From NCBI RefSeq assembly GCF_039532605.1, contig NZ_BAAARY010000001.1, positions 186,001-250,000 on the forward strand: a stretch of DNA of 64,000 bases. The letters run 5' to 3'. Position 1 is the stretch's first letter, and each line of letters opens with the position of its first letter. The notes under the pieces were generated by a model. The model did no database searches. It saw only the letters and a list, made by a program, of their open reading frames with translations, and was not told the DNA's origin. Below, piece after piece: positions 34,475 through 42,777 of this stretch. This stretch comes from Pilimelia columellifera (GTDB lineage Bacteria; Actinomycetota; Actinomycetes; Mycobacteriales; Micromonosporaceae). The translations under genes were made by a program, and so were the position numbers.

Positions 34475-35305
34475 CTATGCGGCTTTGTGAAGGTCGCGGG
34501 AACGGCGTGCCCAGGTGGCGTGGGCGGCGATGCGTTTGATGTCCTCGTCGTTGAGGTAGGCGACTTTGATCCGCCGGGGGAAGCCACCTTCGGTCAGGAG
34601 GAAGCATTCGCCCTGGTTTTCGGGGGTGATGTCGGCGGCGGAGTAGCCCTGTTCGGCCCATCCTTGGCCCAGGACAATGTTCGAGGTGTTCGTGGTCGTG
34701 CACCGGAACGCCGCCCGGTACCCGAACAAATCCCGCAGGCTGGTCGGGATGATGTCGAACGACGGGCGCTGAGTAGCGGCCACCACGGGGATGCCGGCGG
34801 CGCGGCCGCGGGCGACGAGGTCCCGTAGCAGGGCGGAGAACTCTTCTTGCTCAGCCTTGTTGCCGAGGGTGGCGGAGTAGAGGGCGATCTCGTCGATGAC
34901 CACGACGATCACCTCAATGCCATCAGTGGCACTAATCTTGCGACGCCCTTGGGCCAACAGCCAGGCGTATCGGTTGTCCATCACCGCTTGCAGACGGCGT
35001 AGGAGGTTGATCGCGTCGGCGAGGTTGGGGCCGATGAACTCATCCGCACAATCCCGGTACAAGCCGAGTTCGACGAGTTTGCCGTCGAGGAGGATGAGAC
35101 GGGCGTCAGCGCACAGGGCGGCGTGCGCGGTGATCGCGTTCAACAGGCCGGATTTGCCTCCGCCGGGTTCGCCTCCGGCGAGGAGGTTGCGGTAGACCAG
35201 GTCCAGATAGACAGGGCGTCCGTGCTCGTCGACGCCGAGGTAGATGGGGTCGAAGATCGACAGCGACAACGCCGGGGACCCGGCCGCCGTCATAGTGGTG
35301 GTCAT
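34475..35305 (-). CDS. FtsK/SpoIIIE-like DNA translocase of the transfer system (ATPase part)
   Basis: The ATG at 35303-35305 has GGAGG eight bases upstream; 276 residues follow. Walker A is GEPGGGKS at 45-52, Walker B is VIVVVIDE with Asp138/Glu139, and later segments (VARGRAAGIPVVAATQRPSFDIIPTS given in parts: VARGRAAGIPVVAATQ, then RPSFDII) match FtsK-type motors. In AICEs the TraB/TraSA translocase is the only essential transfer protein and pumps double-stranded DNA. This protein has no membrane helices and no long C-terminal region, so it is far shorter than TraB. A four-helix membrane protein is encoded separately upstream, so the motor appears to be split. Confidence 0.9.
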   Translation of the reverse strand: MTTTMTAAGSPALSLSIFDPIYLGVDEHGRPVYLDLVYRNLLAGGEPGGGKSGLLNAITAHAALCADARLILLDGKLVELGLYRDCADEFIGPNLADAINLLRRLQAVMDNRYAWLLAQGRRKISATDGIEVIVVVIDEIALYSATLGNKAEQEEFSALLRDLVARGRAAGIPVVAATQRPSFDIIPTSLRDLFGYRAAFRCTTTNTSNIVLGQGWAEQGYSAADITPENQGECFLLTEGGFPRRIKVAYLNDEDIKRIAAHATWARRSRDLHKAA

Positions 35306-35393
35306 CGCAGGTGCCTCCAAGCAGGCAAGGGGTGGGCGGGACGGCCAGGGCGTGAAAGCCGTTGGTCGTCCCGCACACGCGAAATTTCAGGGG

Positions 35394-35729
35394 TTAGAGG
35401 TCGATTGCGGTGGCGACGGTGGCGAGTTCGTGGTCGCCGTAGGCGGTGCGGACACCGGAGAACGACATGCCGGTGGCCTGCGCCAGTTCGGTGAGCCGGT
35501 AAGGGCGGTTCGGGACTGTGCGGGCGTAAGCCAGCAGCGCCCGGGTTTGTGCGTCGATGGCGGTCCGCCAGTCGGTAAGCCGCAGCAGGACGGTCAGGAC
35601 CGGGTCGGGTCCGGTGTTCGGGGTGTGGTGGACCAGCCGCAGCAACCCGGCCACGTCGTGATCGGGGCGGATGGTCAGCAGGTCGCTGACCGGGCAACGA
35701 CGCCCAGCGGCCGTCAAGGTCAGGTTCAT
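35394..35729 (-). CDS. Small element protein with helix-turn-helix-like C-terminus
   Basis: A 111-residue protein, ATG at 35727-35729, overlapping the stop of the gene before it. The last 40 residues (PYRLTELAQATGMSFSGVRT) read as a helix-turn-helix, so DNA binding is likely. The N-terminal half has no recognised motif. It sits between the membrane and ATPase parts of the transfer system. Confidence 0.68.
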   Translation of the reverse strand: MNLTLTAAGRRCPVSDLLTIRPDHDVAGLLRLVHHTPNTGPDPVLTVLLRLTDWRTAIDAQTRALLAYARTVPNRPYRLTELAQATGMSFSGVRTAYGDHELATVATAIDL

Positions 35730-35932
35730 GCCCGCGCTCCGGTGGCGGTCTCGCCCAACGGGATGAAGTTGATGACCGTCGGGTCAACAACCCCGGCGTC
35801 GGTCAAGTACTTGTGGAGCCGGTTGATGCCAGCGGCATCCACGATCGGGGTGGGGGAAGCGACCACGGTGTGACCGTGACCGTTGGCGTGCATAAACGCC
35901 ACGTAGTACGTGACCTGCGAGTTTTTGGACAT
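35726..35932 (-). CDS. Small conserved-looking element protein, unknown
   Basis: A 68-residue protein (MSKNSQVTYYVAFMHANGHG start) with ATG at 35930-35932 preceded by TTAGGAG. It has a mixed alpha/beta pattern and no membrane segment or known motif. The stop overlaps the next start (ATGA). It is kept because of its coupling, good ribosome binding site and position in the transfer operon. Confidence 0.62.
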   Translation of the reverse strand: MSKNSQVTYYVAFMHANGHGHTVVASPTPIVDAAGINRLHKYLTDAGVVDPTVINFIPLGETATGARA

Positions 35933-35996
35933 GACAAACCACTCCTAACAGGAGAAAGAAAGCGAGAATGGGAGAGGAAGCGAAGATGGGTTGGGG

Positions 35997-36950
35997 TTAG
36001 ATCCAGTCGGAGACGTCGTCTCCACCAGGGCCAGGTACCGGATCGGAGCCGGTGTTGCCCGTACGAGGGGCTTTCGGTTTCACCTGCCCACCAGCTGGAC
36101 TGGTGGGGGTGGTTGGTTGGGTGGGGATGTCGGCCAGGTTCAACGACCCGGTGTTGTCGCCGGCCGGGGCCGGCGGAAGGGCTTCGATGCCTTCGGGGGT
36201 GTCTGGGACCGCGACCATGTCGGGTAGCGGGGAGGGGACCAGGGCGGTCAACGCCTCACGGCGTTTGATCTCGAACACCACCAACGCGGCGTTCGACGAA
36301 GCGGCCTCAACGGTGACGGCCTTCGCCCAACACGCGGCCGTGATCTTGTCCAAACGGCCCTGTAGGTCCGTCAGGGACAGGCCGGGCCTGAGGTGGACCC
36401 AGACGCGTTCGCCTACCGGGGTGGGTTTGGCGGCCAGGATCAGCGGCAGGCTGCCGGTGCGGTTGGCGACGATGAACGCGGTGAAACACACCCGTAGCCG
36501 GTGCCGCACCTCGAAACACTTGTAAACCGCGACGATCAAACGCCGCACCGGCGGGACGAACCCGCACACCAAACCCAGGGCGGTCACCACGACCGCAGCG
36601 ACCGGGGTGGGAGTGTTGTCGACCAACACGGTCCACAACCAACCAAACACGCAGGCGATAACCAGCTCAGGCAGCCACCACCAGATCCGGACGATGACCG
36701 GCCAGATCCGCACGAGCGCGTAGACGGGGACAGCTGCCAAGCAGCCGAAGAACAAGCCGACCAACAGGGCAGCGATGGGGTGCGGCCAACGCGAAGCGAA
36801 GATCACCGCATACATGGCGGTGACCGCCACAGCGGTCAGGATCGCGGCGAGTTTGGCCCGACGGGCCGACGACGAATGAACCTTCGCCTCGATGACCGAG
36901 ATGGCGCCGGACTTGCGCCCGAACGAACGCGACGACTTAAACTTGGACAC
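35997..36950 (-). CDS. Four-helix membrane protein of the transfer system, likely membrane part of a split translocase
   Basis: The GTG at 36948-36950 follows GGGAGG and gives 317 residues. Four hydrophobic segments lie at about 33-52, 59-81, 94-111 and 115-133. They are followed by a soluble region (134-235) with a mixed fold and a Pro/Thr-rich tail. FtsK and TraB proteins have an N-terminal membrane domain of this kind fused to the motor. Here the motor is a separate gene 0.7 kb downstream on the same strand, so I infer that the two products act together at the membrane during transfer. This is inference from layout; the membrane part itself has no diagnostic motif. Confidence 0.75.
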   Translation of the reverse strand: MSKFKSSRSFGRKSGAISVIEAKVHSSSARRAKLAAILTAVAVTAMYAVIFASRWPHPIAALLVGLFFGCLAAVPVYALVRIWPVIVRIWWWLPELVIACVFGWLWTVLVDNTPTPVAAVVVTALGLVCGFVPPVRRLIVAVYKCFEVRHRLRVCFTAFIVANRTGSLPLILAAKPTPVGERVWVHLRPGLSLTDLQGRLDKITAACWAKAVTVEAASSNAALVVFEIKRREALTALVPSPLPDMVAVPDTPEGIEALPPAPAGDNTGSLNLADIPTQPTTPTSPAGGQVKPKAPRTGNTGSDPVPGPGGDDVSDWI

Positions 36951-37179
36951 GACGAAGTCCTCCCTTAGGCAGGAGACGGAGTCACAGTGGTGGCGGGGGT
37001 CGGCTGGTTGGAAGCCGTTTGCCGACCCCTCGCCGGCAACATGTGGTCACGACCAAGGGGCGTGACCTGCGGGAACAACGGCCCAATGGACCACCCGCAC
37101 AGAACTGGAACGTTCAGCGGAGCGAAGTCCGCCACATCAGGACATCAACAGGTATGTGCGGTTTGCGGCGCAGCGCAGG

Positions 37180-37506
37180 TCAGGCCTTGGCCGAAGCCAC
37201 AGAACCAGAAGCGGTCTTCAAACCCAGCGCACGGAACGCAGTGCCGTTACGACCGTTGGTCGCCCACGGGATGGCTTCGAGCTGCTCGACAGCGATCACG
37301 TCGCCCACCTTCACGTTCGGCTTCTCACCAGCCGTCGTGATGGTGATGACGTCACCACCGGAAGCGTCGAGAACGAAAACCTGGGTCGACCACAGCGGAC
37401 GGCCAGTGTCCTTCTCGTTGCGCTGATTACCGTTCTGATCCTTCTTCGGACCCACCTCCTGCGACACCGTGAACCGCTTACCCGTCATGTCGATGTTGAG
37501 CTTCAC
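37180..37506 (-). CDS. SCO3933-like regulatory or accessory protein of the element
   Basis: The GTG at 37504-37506 lies seven bases after AGGAGG; 108 residues follow. The product (VKLNIDMTGKRFTVSQEVGP start, then VFVLDASGGDVITITTAGE and KVGDVIAVEQLEAIPW) resembles the small beta-rich proteins annotated as SCO3933-family regulators in Streptomyces integrative elements; I make this link from memory of the pattern. It is the first gene of the long leftward operon and is divergent from the GntR gene, the place held by the activator pra or its neighbours in pSAM2-type elements. Confidence 0.7.
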   Translation of the reverse strand: MKLNIDMTGKRFTVSQEVGPKKDQNGNQRNEKDTGRPLWSTQVFVLDASGGDVITITTAGEKPNVKVGDVIAVEQLEAIPWATNGRNGTAFRALGLKTASGSVASAKA

Positions 37507-37535
37507 CCTTGACCTCCTAGGTCGGTGACTTGTTG

Positions 37536-37616
37536 GCCTGTTGGCTTGTACCAACAACATCTTTGTAGCACGTCTGTCGCGCCTGCGGCAAGGCGTTGTT
37601 AGCCTGTTGGTACAAG
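37536..37616. promoter_or_regulatory. Shared operator region between the transfer operon and the GntR gene
   Basis: The 12-base sequence CTTGTACCAACA (37545-37556) recurs as its exact complement at 37605-37616. A 9-base direct repeat GCCTGTTGG occurs at 37536-37544 and 37602-37610. Both sit in the 125-base divergent region, where a KorSA-type GntR repressor would be expected to bind. Confidence 0.65.
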
Positions 37617-37631
37617 TTTCTGGAGGACCTC

Positions 37632-38402
37632 ATGACGATCAACCCGGCCGACCCCCGACCGAGGTACCAGCAGCTCGCAGGCCTGATCCGGGACCAAATC
37701 CGGTCCGGTGAGCTTCCGCCCGGCACCCGCGTCCCTACCGAGGTCGAGCTTCGGAAGCGCTACGACGTGAGCCGCAACACCGTGCGTGACGCATTGGAGG
37801 TCCTCCGCAACGAGGGGCTCCTCATCAGCAGCCAGGGACGTGGTGCCTGGGTGCGCGCTGAGCCGCAGATGCGCTACCACGCTTCGTTGACCGGCTCCCG
37901 TACCAAGCGCCTCGAAGCCGAACGGAGGCTGGACACATTCGGGCAGCAGATCCGCGCGCAGGGCAAGGTGCCGAAGCAGGTCAGCACGGTGGAGGTGGCA
38001 CCGGCACCTGTAGAGATCGCTAGGCTGCTCAACCTCACCGAAGGTGACCAAGTCGTCGTACGCCGCCGTGTGCAGTTCGCCGATGACGAGCCGCTCCAGC
38101 TCGGGGACAGCTACTACCCACTCGATCTCGTCCAGGGCAGCAAGATCATGGATTCCGCCGATGTCTTGGAAGGCACCGACCAGATACTGGAAGACCTTGG
38201 GCACACGCCCACCAGATACCACGACCAGATCACCTGGCGGATGCCGACCGCGGAGGAGAGCACGAAGCTCCGGCTTGCTCCCGCTACGCCGGTGGGCCGA
38301 CTCCTACGGACGTCCTACGACCAGCACGACCAACCAATCGAGGCTTACGAGGTAGTCCTACCCAGCGACCGCCACGTCCTGGTCTACGACGTGGACGCCT
38401 GA
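37632..38402 (+). CDS. GntR/UTRA transcriptional regulator (KorSA-like)
   Basis: The ATG at 37632 follows GGAGG and gives 256 residues. The N-terminal winged helix-turn-helix is typical of GntR (RYQQLAGLIRDQIRSGELPP, then GTRVPTEVELRKRYDVSRNT and VRDALEVLRNEGLL). The C-terminal half is a UTRA ligand-binding domain (YDQITWRMPTAEE-like region and YEVVLPSDRHVLVYD). In pSAM2 the GntR protein KorSA represses pra and so keeps the element integrated. The divergent position and the repeated sequence motifs between it and the transfer operon support the same role, including self-control. The inducing signal is unknown. Confidence 0.9.
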   Translation: MTINPADPRPRYQQLAGLIRDQIRSGELPPGTRVPTEVELRKRYDVSRNTVRDALEVLRNEGLLISSQGRGAWVRAEPQMRYHASLTGSRTKRLEAERRLDTFGQQIRAQGKVPKQVSTVEVAPAPVEIARLLNLTEGDQVVVRRRVQFADDEPLQLGDSYYPLDLVQGSKIMDSADVLEGTDQILEDLGHTPTRYHDQITWRMPTAEESTKLRLAPATPVGRLLRTSYDQHDQPIEAYEVVLPSDRHVLVYDVDA

Positions 38403-39013
38403 TGAACCTCACGATGCCGACCCTGACCGGGCGAACTGTCCGCCTGGAGCAACTGGCCGAGATGCACTTGGGCGACTTGCTATCAGCCGCATGTCACCCC
38501 GAGATCTGGATCTACCTCGACGAGCCGGTACCGCAAACGTCCGCTGATATCCGGCGCTTGTATGAAGACGCGATGTGCGAGCAGGCACAGGGAAAGCGGA
38601 TGCCCTGGGCCATCGTGGATTCCGCCAGCGGGAGAGCCGTGGGAAGCACCAGCTTTATCAACATCCGCCCCAACGATCGCGCCGTTGAGATCGGCTGGAT
38701 TTGGCTCACACCGGCGATGTGGGGTACAGGGGCGGCTCGGGAGTGCCTACGGCTCCAACTCGGTCACGCGATCGACACGATGGGAGCCGTGCGAGTCGCC
38801 TACAAGGCAGACGCCCGCAACATCCGATCGCTGCGGTCGATCGAGGCCGCCGGAGTCGTACGCGAGGGCGTCTTCCGCAACCACCGCATCCTGTCGGACG
38901 GTTACATCCGTGACTCCGTCTACTACAGCGTCATCCCGAACGAATGGCCCGCCGTGCGCGACCGCCTGGACGAGATGCTCGCTGAAGCGGACGACCCCCG
39001 CCCCAACGTGTGA
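38402..39013 (+). CDS. GNAT acetyltransferase (RimJ/RimL-like)
   Basis: A 203-residue protein whose ATG overlaps the stop of the GntR gene by one base (TGATG), so the two are co-translated. The GNAT fold of the RimJ/RimL group is seen in RTVRLEQLAEMHLGDLL, GRAVGSTSFINIRPNDRAVE, the acetyl-CoA loop WGTGAARECLRLQLGHA and the closing RVAYKADARNIRSLRSIEAA. These enzymes acetylate protein N-termini, antibiotics or small molecules. The gene may be a cargo or a partner of the regulator. Confidence 0.88.
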   Translation: MNLTMPTLTGRTVRLEQLAEMHLGDLLSAACHPEIWIYLDEPVPQTSADIRRLYEDAMCEQAQGKRMPWAIVDSASGRAVGSTSFINIRPNDRAVEIGWIWLTPAMWGTGAARECLRLQLGHAIDTMGAVRVAYKADARNIRSLRSIEAAGVVREGVFRNHRILSDGYIRDSVYYSVIPNEWPAVRDRLDEMLAEADDPRPNV

Positions 39014-39572
39014 GAACTTTCTGTACGACTTCAAGGCGGCCCGGCAAGCGGGCCGCACGCGCCGCCGCCAGGGCGCGCGGCTGCTCGTCGCTCGGCCGCT
39101 CCTCGCAGCTCGCGCAAACACGCCCGGCGACTGGCGCTTCGCGCACATAGCAGATGGCCCCGGCCGCCGAAGCGACGCGGGGCCCGTACCGGTCAAGCTG
39201 GGTGCCGCGACCGCCGGGCTCGACGTGCGCACCAGGTGGGGAATGGCCGGGGTGCCGGACGCAGCCGGCGGGCCGTAGCCGCACGAACGGAAGAAGCCGA
39301 GGGCGCGGTGTCCGCCGTGCGCGAGCTACGTCGGCCGGAGCACGCGCCGCCGCAACGCCAGGTCAGATCTGGCACCGGCGAGGGGGTGGTGGCCGTCGAG
39401 CGCCAGCTGGCGGATCCAGGAGCCGGGCCGCACCCAGTCGCCGTCTACACCGGCACTGGGGGGCGTCCGAACCGGGCACGGCCCGTAGCCCCTGCGGCAA
39501 CGCCCGTACCTGCCGACCTTGTTCGCGATGCCGTCAAGCTGTCAGCATTCGTGAGAATCGCCTCAGAGCCCG
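39014..39572. other. High-G+C non-coding stretch with a terminator-like hairpin
   Basis: About 560 bases with no supported gene. An 8-bp stem (39036-39043 and 39049-39056) just after the GNAT stop probably ends that transcript. The rest is strongly G+C-rich and contrasts with the A+T-richer cargo that begins at 39573. No origin-like repeat was recognised. Confidence 0.5.
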
Positions 39573-40253
39573 TCAACAGGGAGTGTCAGCCTCTGACTGA
39601 GGTGAGCAGATACTGAGAGAAATGTTGATATGAAAAGTCTTCGTACGCCAGCTTTCCTCGGTGGTGTAGGTGAATGATGGCGCGCCACGGACTGTGCGTC
39701 CCTCACCAACAATCTCGAATCCTAGGAGCAGGACGTAGAAAGCAGTCTCCTGACCGGCGGGAACCGTCAGGACCGCACCCTTGACAGGAGTCGGTTCTTC
39801 AAACTCAAACCGTCGTAACTGTTCAGCTGTCAGAGGGTAACCCTCTGGAGTGTCTCGAAAGTCGGCTCCAGGTCGCATGCGGGCAATCATTGGGTTACCA
39901 AGCTGACGAGCTGTGTCTCCTGTGAGGTCGAATTCTACGCCCCGAAGTTTGACTGGGCCCTTACGAAGCTCGATGAAGACTGTCGAGTCCGTAAACCTAA
40001 ATCCAACGTTGCGACGGGTCGCCCAAGCGAGAGCGTCTCCCTCTTCCTTTATTTCAGGGCCAGCTGGGCCAGGCTTCAAGAGGTAGTTGGCCACAGAACC
40101 GACGCCGCCCACGAGGAGCAGACAGGCTATTATCACCAATAGGCCGCGACGCCGATGTAGACGTCCTCGACGACCAGCCACTGAGGGTGAAGTAGCCTCA
40201 TTGTCGTCGGAGTTAGTTCTGGCCGTTCCACCTGAATCCCAGCTGGCATCCAT
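39573..40253 (-). CDS. Membrane-anchored protein of the cargo pair, unknown
   Basis: A 226-residue protein with an Arg-rich cytoplasmic leader (GRRGRLHRRRG), one membrane helix at about 38-58 (LLVIIACLLLVGGVGSVANYLL) and an extracytoplasmic domain of about 165 residues. That domain is rich in beta-strand patterns (TVFIELRKGPVKLRGVEFDL; AVLTVPAGQETAFYVLLLG) and resembles no family I know. G+C is clearly lower than in chromosomal neighbours. The ATG lies two bases after the stop of the secreted-protein gene, so both are made from one message and probably act together at the cell surface. Confidence 0.75.
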   Translation of the reverse strand: MDASWDSGGTARTNSDDNEATSPSVAGRRGRLHRRRGLLVIIACLLLVGGVGSVANYLLKPGPAGPEIKEEGDALAWATRRNVGFRFTDSTVFIELRKGPVKLRGVEFDLTGDTARQLGNPMIARMRPGADFRDTPEGYPLTAEQLRRFEFEEPTPVKGAVLTVPAGQETAFYVLLLGFEIVGEGRTVRGAPSFTYTTEESWRTKTFHINISLSICSPQSEADTPC

Positions 40254-40255
40254 TT

Positions 40256-41746
40256 TTACTTGCTTACCTCACGAACAATCGCGGCATCGCGAATAGTAGC
40301 GTTGGAGCCGCATACGAATCCGTCTTTCTTGCTTTTATTAATAAATGTCTTTACATTAGACGCGGTGTTAACCTGAGAGGCATCGAGCATCAGGCCACCC
40401 TCCATGTTGAATCCGCCCGCGACCTTGGTGGTAGCTGTTTTCGACACTGTTATGGAGTTTCCAGGGCTGATGCTCGGGTGCCCGATCTTCGGAGCACACC
40501 CCTTATTGGCACCAGAGCTTTTGAAATTCTGTGCGCCACCCAAGACCCTGTATGGCCTAAGCTGGCGGACATTGGCGTATACCTCTTTAGGCTTAAAGCA
40601 CTTCAGAAACCACCAACGCTGCTCCACCGAAGTCCGGACGTAGCCGGTCCACTTGTGTGGCAACTCTGCAACCCCGCCGAGGCCGCTCTGCGTTGATTTC
40701 GTAAAGCTTCCTTTGATCTGGGAATTCTTATACTTTAAGTCGAACCCGACTGTCGTTTCGATAGTCCTGGTGTCGTCCCACTTATAAGTCGCTTTAAGCT
40801 TTCCCATAGTCTTGACCGCCTGAATTGGCGTTGGGATGGGTGTACCTGAGCTATCAATATCCCAGCGCCAAACGTGAATGCCGACCGATTCCAGGCAAAG
40901 CTTCTGCGGATCTGGATCCTTCGCAAGGCGATCGGGGATCGGGCTAGTGTCAGCCCTCAGTAGGACATTGTCGAGAAATTGCTTCCCAATGCCAGCCTCT
41001 TCCGCAGGCTCAGCGAAACTCCCGTCCGGAGGTGGAATATCGCCTTCACCGTCGTCATCGGGATCTGGCTGAGGATCATTCTGCCGCGCGGCCTGATTCA
41101 ATTCTCGATTGGCAATCAAATCGGCAACAGGTCGATCGCCACCTATCGTGCGAATATCAGCCATGGGCATGACTGCCCTTTCGCTCTGGTCTTTTGGCAG
41201 AACTACTCGCGCATTGTAGAACATGGCATGGCCCGACTCAACACTGCTGAAGAGAAGCTCAACTAGACCGTCTTCGTCGGTGTAATCAGCGATACTCCGC
41301 AGGGCAGGTAGTTCCAGCGTAAACCGGCCTTCCGAGTCCGTGACGACAGCGGCCAATGGAATATCCGACACAGCTCCACCACTCAAAGAGCGATTCGCCA
41401 TTGTCGCCGTTCCCGGGAAAAGATCCACCTGAACCGTAGCGCCTTTTAGCGGCTTGCCAGATTCATCAACTAGAGCGCCACGTACCGGGAAAGAGGTGCT
41501 CGTCTTCGCTGGATCAGAGTCAGTCGTTCTGGTCTTTTGAACAAGTTGACCCACAGCGCCATCCAGCGACAGAATTGCGCCTGTCTTGTCTTTCTGGTCG
41601 TAGAGCGGCTCGGCTGCCAAAGCCGGACTTGACGCCACCATCGCCGCAGCAGGCAGAATCAAGGCGCTAATGGTTAGGAGGCTAGTCCAGCGGCGTTGTT
41701 CGCGATAACTCAACATACGGAAGTCGGACAACTCTTCTCCTGACAT
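40256..41746 (-). CDS. Secreted protein of the cargo pair with a carboxypeptidase-regulatory-like domain
   Basis: The longest reading is 496 residues from ATG 41746; an internal ATG at 41716 would give a more usual signal peptide (MLSYREQRRWTSLLTISALI). Cleavage is expected after ALAAEP. Residues about 85-190 look like an Ig-like carboxypeptidase-regulatory fold (FPVRGALVDESGKPLKGATV, and SEGRFTLELPALRS). A linker rich in Asp and Pro (about 222-242) leads to a C-terminal region of about 230 residues with five Cys (CLESVG, LKCFK, GCAPK, FVCGSN) and aromatic patches (VEQRWWFLKCF). I do not recognise the C-terminal region. The low G+C and place at the element's end mark it as cargo. Confidence 0.75.
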   Translation of the reverse strand: MSGEELSDFRMLSYREQRRWTSLLTISALILPAAAMVASSPALAAEPLYDQKDKTGAILSLDGAVGQLVQKTRTTDSDPAKTSTSFPVRGALVDESGKPLKGATVQVDLFPGTATMANRSLSGGAVSDIPLAAVVTDSEGRFTLELPALRSIADYTDEDGLVELLFSSVESGHAMFYNARVVLPKDQSERAVMPMADIRTIGGDRPVADLIANRELNQAARQNDPQPDPDDDGEGDIPPPDGSFAEPAEEAGIGKQFLDNVLLRADTSPIPDRLAKDPDPQKLCLESVGIHVWRWDIDSSGTPIPTPIQAVKTMGKLKATYKWDDTRTIETTVGFDLKYKNSQIKGSFTKSTQSGLGGVAELPHKWTGYVRTSVEQRWWFLKCFKPKEVYANVRQLRPYRVLGGAQNFKSSGANKGCAPKIGHPSISPGNSITVSKTATTKVAGGFNMEGGLMLDASQVNTASNVKTFINKSKKDGFVCGSNATIRDAAIVREVSK

Positions 41747-42448
41747 AGGAGTGCGCCAAGACGAGGAAATCCGTCTAAAAGATCTCCGTCCTGGCTGGCC
41801 AAGCCAACACGCTACTTCGGTTATAGGCCCATAGGCTCAACATGTCGGATACCCGACACAAGAGAACGGCCCCTCCGTACATCAGCGAAGACCAATCTAC
41901 TGTACGTTGCCGTCCCCGATCGTAGCAACGAGGTGATTCACCGAGTAGCCGCCAACTGGGGTTGAGGCGATCGGCGTGAGATCAGCAGACGACAAATGCC
42001 CCGTCGGAGGTCAGCTGGCCGCAGGTTGGTCGAATCGGTCCCCAGTTGACTGCCATGCCTACGGATTCCAATCCCAGAGGAGCCTCGGGGCGGCTCAGGG
42101 AGAACCATCAGCTGTCGCTGGCCTGTCGCCATACAGCAGCGGAGTACAGCAACCGTGGCCACCGCAACGTACTCGACCCTGCCAAGCGAAACCGCCTGAC
42201 CAGGCGCGCGGCCGTGTTGGACCAAACGGCCGGCAATCCATTGGTTCGTGCGGTCGAGCATGCGGGAGCATGCTGTCGTCGACAGGTGCCGCCGCGACGG
42301 GATCTCCGTTGAAGATCATCGGGCACAAGTTCGGCACAAATGAGCCCGAACGAGGTCGGCAAACGATGTAAGGCGACACGAACGTTGGCCCAGCTCAGCA
42401 CGGCGATCCGCCGGATTCAGCCCGACCTCGCAGAAGCGCGAGGCATTT
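41747..42448. other. Non-coding right end of the element
   Basis: About 700 bases of mixed composition between the cargo start and attR. Several overlapping open frames of under 110 codons occur, but none has a ribosome binding site, motif or consistent codon use. The cargo promoter should lie within the first 150 bases (41747-41900), where the sequence is A+T-richer. Confidence 0.5.
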
Positions 42449-42473
42449 AGGGTTCGAGTCCCTGGCGGCCCAC
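42449..42473 (+). repeat. attR: right 25-base attachment repeat
   Basis: Identical to 30035-30059. The bases before it do not form a tRNA, so this is only the displaced 3' segment of the tRNA-Lys site. It marks the right border of the element. Confidence 0.93.
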
Positions 42474-42777
42474 CATTCATAGCCTCTGACCAGGAATACG
42501 TCGGCGGTTGGGCATTGCACAACGACGCCTCGCGATGGGCCGCCACGCCGGGGCCTGGTACGCGTCATGACGGACGTGGATGGTGAGACACCGACCGAGT
42601 GGGCCGGGCTGCCGGCCGCCGATCCTTCAGGATCCACAACCCGCGGTTTGCCTCAGGCGCGCCGACGCACGGCCGGCTACGGCGTGAGAGCAGAGAGATG
42701 GCCGTTCCGAAGCCGTCCTGCTCGCGGCGCCGTTGTCGTGGCGCGGTGGAGCTCCGTCGGGGGTAACCTTGCCGAAT

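Larger units (their letters stand above)
30035..42473. mobile_element. Integrative and conjugative element of AICE (pSAM2) type in tRNA-Lys
   Basis: The element is bounded by perfect 25-base direct repeats (30035-30059 in the tRNA-Lys 3' end and 42449-42473). Inside are, from the left end, a tyrosine integrase, an excisionase, a RepSA-like initiator, small accessory genes, an FtsK-like transfer ATPase with a separate membrane partner, an SCO3933-like protein and a divergent GntR regulator, which is the known AICE gene order. Its length of 12.4 kb is close to pSAM2. A GNAT gene and two lower-G+C cargo genes fill the right part. AICEs excise, replicate by rolling circle and move as double-stranded DNA between mycelia. 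All core modules look intact, so it may be active. Confidence 0.92.

Noticed and set aside
39236..39616. + strand open frame after the GNAT gene
   Set aside because: Arg/Ala/Pro-rich shadow without start signal or homology pattern.
42095..42379. Open frames near attR considered as genes
   Set aside because: No ribosome binding site, motif or codon bias; several overlapping frames of equal quality.
42421..42473. Second tRNA-Lys at attR
   Set aside because: Only the last 25 bases match; the preceding bases cannot form an acceptor, D or anticodon arm.
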